A DNA stretch of 64,000 nt, from contig JAAHFU020000003.1 of the NCBI GenBank assembly GCA_010672825.2, positions 62,001-126,000 on the forward strand, written 5' to 3'. Made by a program: the position numbers and the translations under genes. Shown here one piece after another: positions 27,027 through 36,780 of this stretch. The notes below the pieces were generated by a model that was not told the DNA's origin, searched no databases, and saw nothing but the letters and a program-made list of their open reading frames with translations. Positions within the stretch are counted from its first letter, which is position 1. Every line of letters starts with the position of its first letter. Source of the stretch: Leptolyngbya sp. SIO1E4. Lineage in GTDB: Bacteria; Cyanobacteriota; Cyanobacteriia; Phormidesmidales; Phormidesmidaceae.

Positions 27027-28316
27027 CTAGCTGAGATAGTTCATGGGATTCTGGGGCTGGCCATTCTGGCGAATCTCAAAGTGAAGATGCGGTCCGGTCG
27101 AGCCGCCGCTGCTGTTGGCTCGCCCAACTGGATCGCCCTGGGCAATGATGTCGCCCTGCTGGACGAAAAAGCCCCGCAGGTGGGCGTAATAGGTCTCCGA
27201 TCCATTGCCGTGGTCAATGATGACGAGCCTGCCGTAGCCGCTAGTTAGAGAACCACTGATGCCTGCAAAGGTCACCTGCCCCCCATCGGCAGCGCGGATG
27301 ATCGTGCCGTTGGGTGTGCCCAAGTCAGTCCCGGTATGAAGACGGCGATCGCCATGAATCGGATGGGTGCGATAGCCAAAACTACTGGTAATGGGATATC
27401 CCGGTGCCGGATTGATGAAGCCACCGGTGGCAATGCCAGGAGAGCTTGAAGTTCTAGCAACCGGCGTTGGAGTGGGGCTAGGCTCGCCGGTCTGTGGATC
27501 AATTCCTTTCGCAGCAGCTACTTCAGCAGAATCGGTGGTTGAAAGCCCTTCCTTAATTTGACCCAGAAAAACCATGCCTTCTTCTTGGATAGGCAGCCAG
27601 GGAATGGGACCGATGAAGTAAGGCGTACAGCCCAAGTCCACAAAGGCATTGCGGACACACATGCGGAAGTAGAGTCCCGTTTCAGCCGTGCCGGAAGCTT
27701 CATCGGTTTCGAGCACCGCGACCTTGAAGGCGTTGCCAAAGGGATGACGCCCAGTGGGTTCGAGGCCACCGTTAGCAGAAGCTAAAGCACCGCGCCCGCC
27801 TTGAACTTGCTGATACTTGCCGGAAATCCACTGGGTACCCTCCACTAGCTCGGGCTGGGCCATTTCCAAGTGAGCGCAGTCAGTTTGACAGGGTACGTTG
27901 AAGCCTTCGACGTAGCTGCCGCTAATGGTATTCGTCCGATCGCCCTCCGCCGGGCCAAATACCACATCGACCATCCCCACCACCACACCTTGCTCCATGA
28001 TGGGATTGGGAAAGTTGACAAAGGGCACGTCGGCTAATCCGGGAATCTGGTCGATGACTGATTGCTGCCAGTCTTGAAAGGTTTCTAGGGGCGCGTCGAT
28101 CAGGCCTGGGATAGCGCTCAAATCGTATTGCTCCAGGTTAAGCTCTCCCAGACTCAGTTCCGCCAGGACTTCGTTTTGCACGACGTCAGCAATTGTCTGT
28201 GGGACGTCCAGTTGGTCCTGAAGCAGATCGGCGATTGGCTGCACTTCTCGGACGGAAGACTCAGCTAACTCCGGAATGGCCTGCACCAAATCCGCGATCG
28301 TCTGCCAACCGATCAA
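27027..28316 (-). CDS. M23 peptidase of the transfer operon, N-terminus probably lost
   Basis: The frame opens at a TTG (28316) but continues open upstream to a stop near 28364, with no good start and no signal peptide. The first codons (LADLPLIGWQTIADLVQAIP) look internal. The C-terminus is a complete LytM/M23 zinc peptidase: GYPITSSFGYRTHPIHGDRR, HTGTDLGTPNGT, YYAHLRGFFVQQGD and PHLHFEIRQNG, with zinc ligands H and D of HTGTDLG and H of HLHFEI. Such enzymes open peptidoglycan for conjugation channels. The middle part has several cysteines (VPCQTDCAH, RMCVRNAFVDLGCTPYF). The 5' end abuts the AT-rich island, so I infer it was removed when the island arrived. Confidence 0.8.
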   Translation of the reverse strand: MIGWQTIADLVQAIPELAESSVREVQPIADLLQDQLDVPQTIADVVQNEVLAELSLGELNLEQYDLSAIPGLIDAPLETFQDWQQSVIDQIPGLADVPFVNFPNPIMEQGVVVGMVDVVFGPAEGDRTNTISGSYVEGFNVPCQTDCAHLEMAQPELVEGTQWISGKYQQVQGGRGALASANGGLEPTGRHPFGNAFKVAVLETDEASGTAETGLYFRMCVRNAFVDLGCTPYFIGPIPWLPIQEEGMVFLGQIKEGLSTTDSAEVAAAKGIDPQTGEPSPTPTPVARTSSSPGIATGGFINPAPGYPITSSFGYRTHPIHGDRRLHTGTDLGTPNGTIIRAADGGQVTFAGISGSLTSGYGRLVIIDHGNGSETYYAHLRGFFVQQGDIIAQGDPVGRANSSGGSTGPHLHFEIRQNGQPQNPMNYLS

Positions 28317-28352
28317 CGGTAAATCCGCAAGGCTGAGAACATTTACCTGTAA

Positions 28353-28376
28353 GCAAAGATTGAATTAAATCTTTGC
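28353..28376. repeat. Inverted repeat at the island's left junction
   Basis: GCAAAGATT, six-base loop GAATTA, AATCTTTGC: a perfect 9-bp stem. It marks where GC-rich transfer-operon DNA gives way to AT-rich DNA. No T-run follows on either strand, so it is not a classic terminator. It could be a boundary scar. Confidence 0.6.
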
Positions 28377-28521
28377 TCTCTATCAAAAAAAGTTATTGCG
28401 GAATACTAGAATCTTACTGAATCTGTATCAGTATTTGAAACTAGTAATAGATAATAAATCAACTGCTCTAAAGTCGAATAGTGGTTGTCTGGATATTCAG
28501 GATCAGAGGAGTGCTAAGAGT

Positions 28522-30111
28522 ATGAATAGAACTTTCGTTCGAAAACTGGTAGGTACAGTAGCTTTAGTAGGTCTTGTCGGCATACTGTCTGAGACATCAA
28601 TGTCACCATTCGACAGCAAATTCTTGGGCAAACTGACAAGCGGCACTGCACTTGCCCAAGATACGCCAAGCGGTCGGGACATTTATCAAAAGGTCATTCC
28701 TTCAGTAGTGGAAATCAGAACACTCAACTCGACAGGGAGTGGTTTTGTAGTTAGCTCTGATGGGCTCATCATCACAAATGCCCATGTTGTTGATGACGGC
28801 CCCTCAGTTGTGACTGTTGTTTTCCAAGATGGGAGTCAACTCACAGCTGATGTCTTGGGGTTTGATGCTTTAGGACAAGATCTCGCGGCTCTTCAGGTAT
28901 ATCCTGAGAGTGAACTGCAAGCTATACCAACAGCGCCGATAGGTTCTCTTCAACCAGGTGACCAAGTTTATGCGGTCGGCTCACCTTTCGGAATTGGAAT
29001 TTCTTTTACGGCTGGGGTTGTCAGCGACATTGACTCATTAGATGGCATGATCCAGCATGATGCTCCTATCAATCCAGGTAATTCTGGTGGTCCTTTAGTC
29101 GATAACAACGGAGATATTGTTGGAGTTAATACCGCACTCTATAATCCCACAGGGAATGGAACTAATTTAGGAATTAGCTTTGCAATTTCTAATGAAAGAT
29201 TACAGGCTTTTATTGGAAGTGCTGAGGCAGGACAATTGGCTCAATCCAGGCCAACTCCAAGCGCTCAACGTCCTCAAGAGCTTTTATTCGATGGGCAAGT
29301 TGTTGATGCTGCCTTGACCCAAGAGAGCAATCAGTTTCCATCTGGAAGCTATTACGACACTTATGTTTTCTCTGGCGAATCAGGGCAAGAAGTCAGCATT
29401 CAAATGAGTAGCTCTGACATAGATTCTTATTTAATTCTACTCAGACCATCTGGTCGTGATGAGAACGGACAAATTCTCTTCGAAAAGATTGCCGATCAAG
29501 ATGATATTTCATCCGAGAATGCGAATGCTCAGTTAAGTCTTACATTACCAGAAACAAGCTCATACCTACTTTTAGCTACCTCTTTTGCAAAAGAAACTGG
29601 CGTGTACTCCTTAAAAGCTGAAAATGGCTTCACTGCTGCAGCTAGCTCTTCTAACCAAACCGCTAGTTTCTTCTGTGGCCAGAGTCTCGATCCTGCGTCC
29701 GGAGAAAATCTTCCAACAACTCTCTCTTGGATTCCCGAACTTCAAGGAAAAAGATCTATTATTGTTTGGAAGTCGCAATTCTTTGAGCAATTTGGGCTGA
29801 CAAATCAACAAAGATGTGTCCAAGCTTCTTCAAGATTACAGACGGCAATTGAGGAAGAACGTTTTTATCTAACCGCTGGAAATGTTGATAATCAGACTGT
29901 TGTATGTGCTGTTGGCCAGGAAGGAGAGACTTGCGGCCAGAACTACATTTTTGCACTTAAGCCGACTGATAATCCAGATATTGTACTACAGCAACTTATC
30001 GTCTCTCTCAGAGATGCTAGTGGGCCACTGTATCAGAGTCGTCCAGGAGAAACATATCTCGATATCCGAGATCTTTTAACCACAATCCCTGATATGGGAA
30101 ATGAAAACTAG
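28522..30111 (+). CDS. Exported HtrA-like protease with PPC and COP23 domains
   Basis: 529 residues from ATG 28522 (MNRTFVRKLVGTVALVGLVG). The preceding in-frame stretch from 28396 is AT-rich non-coding-like, and a GAGGAGTG motif lies upstream. Signal peptide about 1-45 (SGTALAQ). Trypsin-like domain with His in ITNAHVVDD, Asp in ALGQDLAAL and Ser in NPGNSGGPL, no PDZ domain. Then a PPC-type beta domain (SYYDTYVFSGESGQEVSIQM to LPETSSYLLLATSF). Then a COP23-like domain (FFCGQSLDP, IIVWKSQFF, QQRCVQASSRLQ, FALKPTDNPD) with four or more cysteines. Likely periplasmic. Codon use and GC are clearly below the flanking transfer genes. Confidence 0.85.
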   Translation: MNRTFVRKLVGTVALVGLVGILSETSMSPFDSKFLGKLTSGTALAQDTPSGRDIYQKVIPSVVEIRTLNSTGSGFVVSSDGLIITNAHVVDDGPSVVTVVFQDGSQLTADVLGFDALGQDLAALQVYPESELQAIPTAPIGSLQPGDQVYAVGSPFGIGISFTAGVVSDIDSLDGMIQHDAPINPGNSGGPLVDNNGDIVGVNTALYNPTGNGTNLGISFAISNERLQAFIGSAEAGQLAQSRPTPSAQRPQELLFDGQVVDAALTQESNQFPSGSYYDTYVFSGESGQEVSIQMSSSDIDSYLILLRPSGRDENGQILFEKIADQDDISSENANAQLSLTLPETSSYLLLATSFAKETGVYSLKAENGFTAAASSSNQTASFFCGQSLDPASGENLPTTLSWIPELQGKRSIIVWKSQFFEQFGLTNQQRCVQASSRLQTAIEEERFYLTAGNVDNQTVVCAVGQEGETCGQNYIFALKPTDNPDIVLQQLIVSLRDASGPLYQSRPGETYLDIRDLLTTIPDMGNEN

Positions 30112-30129
30112 TGTTCGTGCTTATCTAGT

Positions 30130-30181
30130 GCCCAGAGAAGTTTATACCGGTTTTATGGATCAAATTTCTCTGGGCATTTTT
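30130..30181 (+). terminator. Rho-independent terminator after the COP23 protease
   Basis: GCCCAGAGAA pairs with TTCTCTGGGC across a loop of about 27 nt and is followed by ATTTTTG. It lies 19 nt after the stop and separates the two protease genes into different transcripts. Confidence 0.8.
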
Positions 30182-30216
30182 GAGAAATTCAAGTAATCCA
30201 ATTTATTAGTTGCGAG

Positions 30217-33200
30217 ATGACACGAAACTACTTTTTCCTGGCAATTTCTTTAGGGATCTGTTTGACTAGCTTAACTGTGGAACCTGCAGAAGGAGCAGTC
30301 CCTTCGCATTTAATCGCGCAAAATGGAGAGAGTCTCTCTACAGAAGAGGATGTGTATCGTATTGCAAGAGACATAACGGTTAGGGTATTTGCAAACGACC
30401 ATACAGGGTCAGGAACACTTATTGACCATCACGGAGATACCTATAGTGTCCTTACTAATGCTCATGTCCTTTTAGCAGGTACACCTTTTCTTATTCAAAC
30501 CCCGGACGGAAGCTTTCATTCTGCAGAAGAGATTGAGGTTGCAGACTGGATAGGAAAGGACGTAGCGCTGTTGCAATTCAGGTCTTCAGATGGATATGCG
30601 ACAGCTGCACTCGGTGAAATCGCTGACGTTGCAGTAGATCAACCTGTTATGGCGGCTGGTTTCCCAAATAATACTGGAATGTTTGTTGTAACGACTGGGG
30701 AAATTTCCTTTTTGTTGGAACAGGCACTCGAATCAGGTTATCAAATTGGATACACCAACGATGTCGAGCAGGGTATGAGCGGTGGCCCCATTCTAAATAG
30801 CCAGGGAGAAGTGATTGGGATTAATGGAAGATTGCCAAATCCAGTTCTAGCACCTTTTCGTATTCTTGAGAGTGAGTCTACGACAGCAGAAGTACCCTAC
30901 ATTGACATTGAGAATTCTAGTCTGGGCATTCCAGTCACACTTACCTCTGAATCAATTGAAAGCAATATCGACTTTGTCAGTCCAGAACAAAAACAGTTAA
31001 TTTCAAGCAATCAGGATTTAAGTCAACGAGATTTTGCTCAGGCTCCTTCGGTCGATGCGCTATTTCAGCAAGGCAGGCAAAGCTTTCTGGATTTCGATAA
31101 CGAAGCTGCGATCCAGACCTTAAGTCAGGTTATTGAGTTAGATTCTAGTTTCGCTGAGGCTTATTATTATCGTAGCTTCACCTATATAAACTCTGATAAC
31201 TTTGAAGCTGCACTCCTAGACCTAGATAAAGCAATTTCATTGAATCCTGATTACGCTCAGGCCTATGCAATAAGAGGCGTTGTACTTGCTGAGCGGGAAA
31301 ACTATGAGGAAGCTTTTGATGATATCGAAAGAGCCAATGAGATAGAACCTAATTTGTTTGAGGCTCACCTTGCCCGTGGTTATGTTTATAGACAACAAGA
31401 GAGGCACCCTGAATCTATTGCAGAGCTTTCTCAAGCAGTTGCGATCTCTGAGGGACACGAACTCGCTTACTTTGCGTATTTCAATCGTGGTTCAAGCTAT
31501 CTCCTTCTAGGGGACCATGCTCTTGCTATAGAAGATCTCTCTGTAGCTATAGAATTCGCTCCGAGTGTTCCCACAGCATATGCGTTACGTAGTATTTCCA
31601 AACTTCTCAGTACTAGTGCCGATTTCATTGGAGCACTTGAAGATGCCAGTGTCGCTCTAGAACTATCTGCTGATAAAGAAGAGCGTTCAGAAATTTATCT
31701 TATCAGTGGACTGGCGAGATTTGCTTCAGGCACTTCTTATGATCAGGTTTTGGCAGATTTTCAAAAAGCTTTAGAGTTATTTGAACAGCAAGGTACGACT
31801 GGAGATTCTTTGATAAACCCAGTTACTCAGTACCAATACCTGGAGAGGTCTCAGCAAGTTGAACGAATTGCACAAGAGGTCACAGTTCGTATTGATAGGT
31901 ATCGAGAATCGAATGGAGCATTTAGCGGCAATGGCTCAGGGGTAATTATTGCGTCTCACGACGGTACCTATTACATTTTAACGGCGCGTCATGTGGTGAG
32001 CAGTAATAATGGTGACGAAGCTAGCTTTAAAATTATCACACCAGACGGAACTGAACATGTAGCGTTGCCAGTTGAAAACAATGTATTTTCAGAAGTTGAC
32101 CTAGCAATCTTATCGTTTAGAAGTACTAAAAGCTATTCCGTTGTCAAGATATCCACACATGAGGAAGATATTTTATTTGACACTGCCCAGCCAATTTTTG
32201 CATCGGGTTGGCCTCAGCAGAATCAATCAGAGAACTGGCCTAGCCTACAGTTTAGCCCTGGGAGGTTTATTCCTGAAGCAATAGGTTTTTTGCTTACACA
32301 AAATGCCACTTCATTTACTGAAGGATATGGCCTTGCCTACACAAACATTACACGAAACGGTATGAGCGGAGGACCACTATTTGATATTGAAGGCCGATTA
32401 ATTGGGATTCATGGCCGGGCAGAGAATTTTCAATTCATTTCGGAAGAGGTGGATTTTATCGACGCGGCTAATGTGTCTCTTGGACTGAGTTTGGGTATGC
32501 CCATAGATCGGTTTTTGCAAAAGGTTGATGAGCTTCCCATCGAATCAGAATGGTTAACTGTCGAAAATTCATCTCCCTTGAGATTTCGGGATGATGCACT
32601 AAGCGTAATCTCCGGTTTTCACACAATGAGGCATTTTCAGCAAGACTTTGAGGAGTCTCTGCAAGTGGGAGAACTTCGTACATCAGATTGGTTGAATAGA
32701 GGCACACTCCTGTTTAGGGCTTCAAATTATGGAAGTTCAGTGGACGCATTTGTGGAAGCAGCCAGTTTAACTTCTGATTCTTATGAAGCTTGGTTAGGTA
32801 TAAGTTTATCACATTTTTTTCAGGGGAACTCTGAAGCTGGCTTGATTGCGATTGACGAGGCTATTTCGTTGCGACCAAATGATAGTCAACTATTTTACTT
32901 GAAAAGTTTATTCTTGAATATATTGGGTAATAATGAAGCTGCTTTGGATGCAATTAATCAGTCCATAAAACTGACTACATTAGAACAGCCTTCTCATCTA
33001 TTTAAGTTGTATTTTGTCAGAGCTGAGATTTTGTCCTCTTTGGGAAGGCATGAAGAATCTCTAAAAGATCAAGATACTCTAATTGATTTTTTTGAAACCT
33101 CCCTGAATTATGCAAGAAGGGGATATACCTATGCTGTGCTAGGTGAAAATACGTTGGCTGTAGATGATGCAATTCGGTCGATCATTTTAGAGCCTGAAAA

Positions 33201-34398
33201 TTTGTTAGGATATCAGGTTATTAGAGAGATTTTAGCCAATTCTGGCGATGAATATGAAGCTGTATATGAATATACTTATTCTAAACTTGATGAACTAGAT
33301 GATCTGCGACCTCTGGGAACCTTTCTTGCAATCACTGATAACTATGACGAGGCAATTGCAATTCTTGCTGAGGGCTTGAATTCACAGAGCGCTGATACAG
33401 AGGATGCTTTATTTTATGCACTTTTAAGTGGTAGTTATGCCTCTTCAGCCACAAATAATGAGCAAGCTATAGAATTAGCAAATTTGGCATTGAGTCTAGA
33501 CCCCTACAATACAGTTGTTCAGGTCTTTGTCTATCTTTCCCGAGGAATTGCTTTTGCACAATTAGAGGAATATGACGAGGCTATTTCCGATTTAACACAA
33601 GCAATAGATCTAGGCTTTCAAAATAGCTATTTACACTCCCTAAGAGGGGTCTCATATTTGGGAAAAGACGACTATCGAAGCGCAGAGATAGATGCGCAGT
33701 TGGCTTTATCGATTGATCCTACAGACCTTTCTGCTCGTGCAGTTCTTGCAGCTGCTCAAAGTCAACTCGGGCAGCCTGAGTCAGCCATCGACAATACCGA
33801 CTATATTCTTGAACAAGCGCCAGAGGCTCCGTTGATTCTTGCCCTTACTCATCTGGCACGAAGCTACTCTTTTGCTGGTATGGGTGAATCGGATATGGCA
33901 TGGCAAGAGTTGGAAAAACTCTCTGAGATCAGTCCCGACTTTTTGAATACTGAAAATGGTTATTTTCTGGTGGGTTTAATTCACCACAGTGCTCAAGAAT
34001 ATCAGGATGCTTTAAGTAGTTATGCTCAAGCCCTAGAAATTAACCCAGATTTGGTAGGTGCTCTTACTAACCGGGGACTGATTTTATATGAACTTGGCGA
34101 TTTCGAAAGCGCTACTCAAAATCTCCAAGCAGCTATCGACTCGCCATCTTACTCCAGACTGTCGGCAGATTCACCGGCTACTGCTGAACCCTTATTAGCT
34201 CTAGCAGTACTAAATTATGTCCGTCAGCAAGACTCAGAGGGTGTTGACTTATTGAAGTCAGCGGTTGCAATCAGCCCAGAAGTTATCGATTTAGATTACT
34301 TAGAAAATGCCATGTGGGGTGGCCAGTTGATCGAAGACACTCGAGACTTTCTTGAGTCTCCCTCAGTGCAGATTCACATTGGTGCTGGAACGCGATAA
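30217..34398 (+). CDS. Exported protein with two trypsin-like domains and TPR arrays
   Basis: 1393 residues from ATG 30217 with a signal peptide (YFFLAISLGICLTSLTVEPA, about 1-30). First trypsin-like domain about 45-260: GSGTLI, His in LTNAHVLL, Asp in WIGKDVALL, Ser in QGMSGGPIL. TPR block about 285-520 (AEAYYYRSFTYINSDNFEAA, LLDLDKAISLNPDYAQAY). Second trypsin-like domain about 550-770: GNGSGVIIA, His in LTARHVVSS, Asp in SEVDLAILSF, Ser in NGMSGGPLF. A long TPR block (about 820-1360) follows. Both triads look complete. Probably a periplasmic sensor-protease. The stop at 34396-34398 sits at the junction with the truncated ATPase gene. Confidence 0.85.
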   Translation: MTRNYFFLAISLGICLTSLTVEPAEGAVPSHLIAQNGESLSTEEDVYRIARDITVRVFANDHTGSGTLIDHHGDTYSVLTNAHVLLAGTPFLIQTPDGSFHSAEEIEVADWIGKDVALLQFRSSDGYATAALGEIADVAVDQPVMAAGFPNNTGMFVVTTGEISFLLEQALESGYQIGYTNDVEQGMSGGPILNSQGEVIGINGRLPNPVLAPFRILESESTTAEVPYIDIENSSLGIPVTLTSESIESNIDFVSPEQKQLISSNQDLSQRDFAQAPSVDALFQQGRQSFLDFDNEAAIQTLSQVIELDSSFAEAYYYRSFTYINSDNFEAALLDLDKAISLNPDYAQAYAIRGVVLAERENYEEAFDDIERANEIEPNLFEAHLARGYVYRQQERHPESIAELSQAVAISEGHELAYFAYFNRGSSYLLLGDHALAIEDLSVAIEFAPSVPTAYALRSISKLLSTSADFIGALEDASVALELSADKEERSEIYLISGLARFASGTSYDQVLADFQKALELFEQQGTTGDSLINPVTQYQYLERSQQVERIAQEVTVRIDRYRESNGAFSGNGSGVIIASHDGTYYILTARHVVSSNNGDEASFKIITPDGTEHVALPVENNVFSEVDLAILSFRSTKSYSVVKISTHEEDILFDTAQPIFASGWPQQNQSENWPSLQFSPGRFIPEAIGFLLTQNATSFTEGYGLAYTNITRNGMSGGPLFDIEGRLIGIHGRAENFQFISEEVDFIDAANVSLGLSLGMPIDRFLQKVDELPIESEWLTVENSSPLRFRDDALSVISGFHTMRHFQQDFEESLQVGELRTSDWLNRGTLLFRASNYGSSVDAFVEAASLTSDSYEAWLGISLSHFFQGNSEAGLIAIDEAISLRPNDSQLFYLKSLFLNILGNNEAALDAINQSIKLTTLEQPSHLFKLYFVRAEILSSLGRHEESLKDQDTLIDFFETSLNYARRGYTYAVLGENTLAVDDAIRSIILEPENLLGYQVIREILANSGDEYEAVYEYTYSKLDELDDLRPLGTFLAITDNYDEAIAILAEGLNSQSADTEDALFYALLSGSYASSATNNEQAIELANLALSLDPYNTVVQVFVYLSRGIAFAQLEEYDEAISDLTQAIDLGFQNSYLHSLRGVSYLGKDDYRSAEIDAQLALSIDPTDLSARAVLAAAQSQLGQPESAIDNTDYILEQAPEAPLILALTHLARSYSFAGMGESDMAWQELEKLSEISPDFLNTENGYFLVGLIHHSAQEYQDALSSYAQALEINPDLVGALTNRGLILYELGDFESATQNLQAAIDSPSYSRLSADSPATAEPLLALAVLNYVRQQDSEGVDLLKSAVAISPEVIDLDYLENAMWGGQLIEDTRDFLESPSVQIHIGAGTR

Positions 34399-36431
34399 CT
34401 GTTTACGTTGAGCGCCGCCGCTTCGATGTTGCCGCCCACCTGTTGAAAATCGAGCTGCTCAGGCGTGCAGAATGCCAGAAAGTCCGCCAGCGTGGGGATG
34501 CTGTCCCAAGCAGCAGAGCCCAAACGACCCTCCATCGCTTCCAAATAGCGTCGCTGAACCGAGTGATCGCTAAAGAAGGCATTCAGCGCCAGCACCAGAA
34601 TCGAGCGAATAGTCTGGGTCATGACAGACCCGTTTGCCCCCGAGCCGACAATCATCGTCAGCAGCGCCGATTCAAGGAAAGATTGAAAGTCTTGCAGGCG
34701 CTCTTTTTGCTCGTCGCTAGGCAGGTGCCGCAGGTCGGGCAGCTCAAACAGGTTGTTGGACTCACGGGAGATGTCAAAGTAGGCCCCGCCGACTAGCTGG
34801 GTATAGTCTGTGAAGGTTGAAGAACCATCGGGTTTCGGGAAGTCCAGGGCGACGACCGGAAAGCGATGAGCCAAAGCCTGGGTCAGGATGCCGGAGACCA
34901 GCACTGATTTCCCGGCACGGGTGGTGGCGAACAGCCCCAGGTTCTTGTGCTGGGTAAACAAATCCAGGTGAATGGGGCTGCCCCCTTCTTCAGCAATCAG
35001 CTCAAAGCCTTTAGCGTCACAGGGCTGGGTGAGCACTAAGGGCATCAGTCCCGGCACTTCTCCCGTCAGATACAGTTGTCTGCGGTTAAAGGGACTGGCC
35101 ATCAAGGCATCCCAGACAATCGGCAGCGTTTGCAGCCAGACCTTCCAGGCGTAATCCTGCTCTCGCTCGACCCAAGCCGGACGGCGGAAACAGCTCTGGA
35201 GATACCGGCAGGCTTCATCCAACTGCTCCAGATTGGGGCGATGAATCAGAAAAACTACAGCCGTGTGAATGGGCAGGGCTCCTTCGAAGAGTTCTTCCTG
35301 GGCTTCAATGGAGCGCTTCATCTTGAGTTCCGCTGCCACATCCACAGAATTGCCCTCTTCCGCCAGAGTGGCTGTCAGATTGGACTGCTTCAGCATCCGC
35401 TGAACCGTCGTTTTCACCAGCGTTTCATTCGCCCGCGTCAGCTGGCAGGAGATCTCGGTATCCGCCACGGTTTCTCGGGAAAGGACTTCCCAGAGGTAAC
35501 GCAGTTGAGCAAACTCACTGGCCCAACCGCCCGGCTTTTCCAGAAAGGTGAGGGGAGCCACATACTGACCGTTGACCTTGGCCCAGGATTTGCCCGCAGT
35601 GGGAACTCCGGCTCGGGTGAGCAGGGTAGTGCTGTGAACTTCGGAATTAACCTGTTCGTGCAGGCCCTGTTGGTTCAAGATGATCAGCTGCGGAATATCG
35701 ATGGGAGCACTGGTATTGAACCGTTGCCAGAGCAACGTCCATAGCTCACTTTCGCCCAACGGTCTGGTGGATAGCCCCATCTTGTTGGAAAGCACCTGCT
35801 CCCAAAGCAGAAAGCCATCGGTAAAGGCTTTGGTGATCACCGTTTGCAGGCGTTGATTTTTAGCCTGTTGCAGTTCTCCCGTAAACGACTTCCAGAGCGT
35901 TTCTCCCCGACCGATCAGCTTTTCGATCAGGTCTTGGGCTCCCTCAGAGCCGCTTTGTACCGTGTAGGTGACATAGAGCCTGAGAAACTTGGGTTTTCGC
36001 AAACCTTGCTGGGTGAGGTGCTGAATGCGGGCGCGATCGCTGGTGAGCAAAAACTTCAGAGCATTACTGGGGGCCAGATCTGTCAACTCAGCCAAGTCTT
36101 GCTGTCGGTCGCGATCAGATGAAAATGACCCCAGATGAATCGTCAACCGTTCACCCCCAGGCAAGTCCTTCAACCCAGATTCCAGTTGACTAAAAATGGT
36201 CCCAACCTGTTCATCCGTCAGGGTATTGTGGATACCTTTACAGTCAAAGCCGAAGACAAAACACAGATGCTCTCGATTCTGGCCCTTCGTGAGCACATAG
36301 GCTCCGACCCGTCGCCCTCGCAGTTCGACCCGCAGCATGGCGGCGAGATTGAGGGCATCTTCAAAAGGGGTCAGGGTGCCGACGAATTGGCCGCCGAGTT
36401 TGAGGCGGTGTTTGCCGATTTTCTGTTTCAT
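34374..36431 (-). pseudogene. TraC/VirB4-like conjugation ATPase, 3'-truncated
   Basis: 685 residues from ATG 36431 (MKQKIGKHRLKLGGQFVGTL). The long N-terminal domain of VirB4/TraC proteins is present (EFAQLRYLWEVLSRETVADT, KTTVQRMLKQSNLTATLAEE), then the P-loop region KNLGLFATTRAGKSVLVSGI and VVALDFPKPDGSSTFTDYTQ. The frame continues to GGNIEAAALNV and then nine residues of unrelated sequence before a stop inside the protease island. The Walker B and later motifs, normally a further 150-250 residues, are missing. This protein powers pilus or channel assembly, so transfer is probably disabled unless a copy exists elsewhere. It overlaps the upstream gene by about 70 bp. Confidence 0.85.
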
Positions 36432-36774
36432 GGTAGATAAATCTCAGATATCGGGCATAGCCGCGACTCCAGGTGGGAGTCGGCACGAATTTGGCCGTGA
36501 ACTTCCAGCTTTGCCCCCCTGTGAGAATCCACCAGGTAGACATGCCCCAAGCGGCGATGAAGCCGATCGATAGCCAACTGAGATTGAACCCGCGACCCAC
36601 CAGGTATGACACCCCGGTAATACAGAACCACGGGATGATTTGATCAGCAGGAATAGGGCCTAAGCGGGGTTGGGCTCCCAGAATGGCGTTGACCGGGCGA
36701 AAGTGAGAGGGCATAAATCGCTCAAGGGGGCTGAAAGAACAGGTGGTAGTTGCACCCTCGATCTGATGAACCAA
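36361..36774 (-). CDS. Small membrane protein of the transfer operon
   Basis: 137 residues from ATG 36774; an internal ATG (MPSHFRPVNAILGAQPRLGP, residue 21) is an alternative start. Two close hydrophobic segments (IIPWFCITGVSYLVGRGF and LSWLSIGFIAAWGMSTWWIL, about residues 46-82) then a basic C-terminus rich in arginine and proline. Size, hairpin topology and position directly before the VirB4/TraC-like gene fit a VirB3/TraL-type subunit; no sequence motif proves it. Overlaps the ATPase gene by about 70 bp and follows the pilin-like gene by 6 bp. Confidence 0.65.
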   Translation of the reverse strand: MVHQIEGATTTCSFSPLERFMPSHFRPVNAILGAQPRLGPIPADQIIPWFCITGVSYLVGRGFNLSWLSIGFIAAWGMSTWWILTGGQSWKFTAKFVPTPTWSRGYARYLRFIYHETENRQTPPQTRRPIRRHPDPF

Positions 36775-36780
36775 CGACCT

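Larger units (their letters stand above)
28340..34402. mobile_element. AT-rich inserted island carrying two exported proteases
   Basis: A segment of about 6 kb at roughly 40-45% GC lies between transfer genes with clearly higher GC and in opposite orientation to them. At its right edge the TraC/VirB4-like gene stops abruptly after NIEAAALNV. At its left edge the M23 gene lacks a start. The missing ATPase end is not found on the other side, so sequence was replaced, not simply split. No integrase or transposase is inside. Weakly similar sequences at the edges (AACATTTACCTGTAAG near 28338 and AACTGTTTACGTTGAG near 34396) might be junction repeats. Confidence 0.65.
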
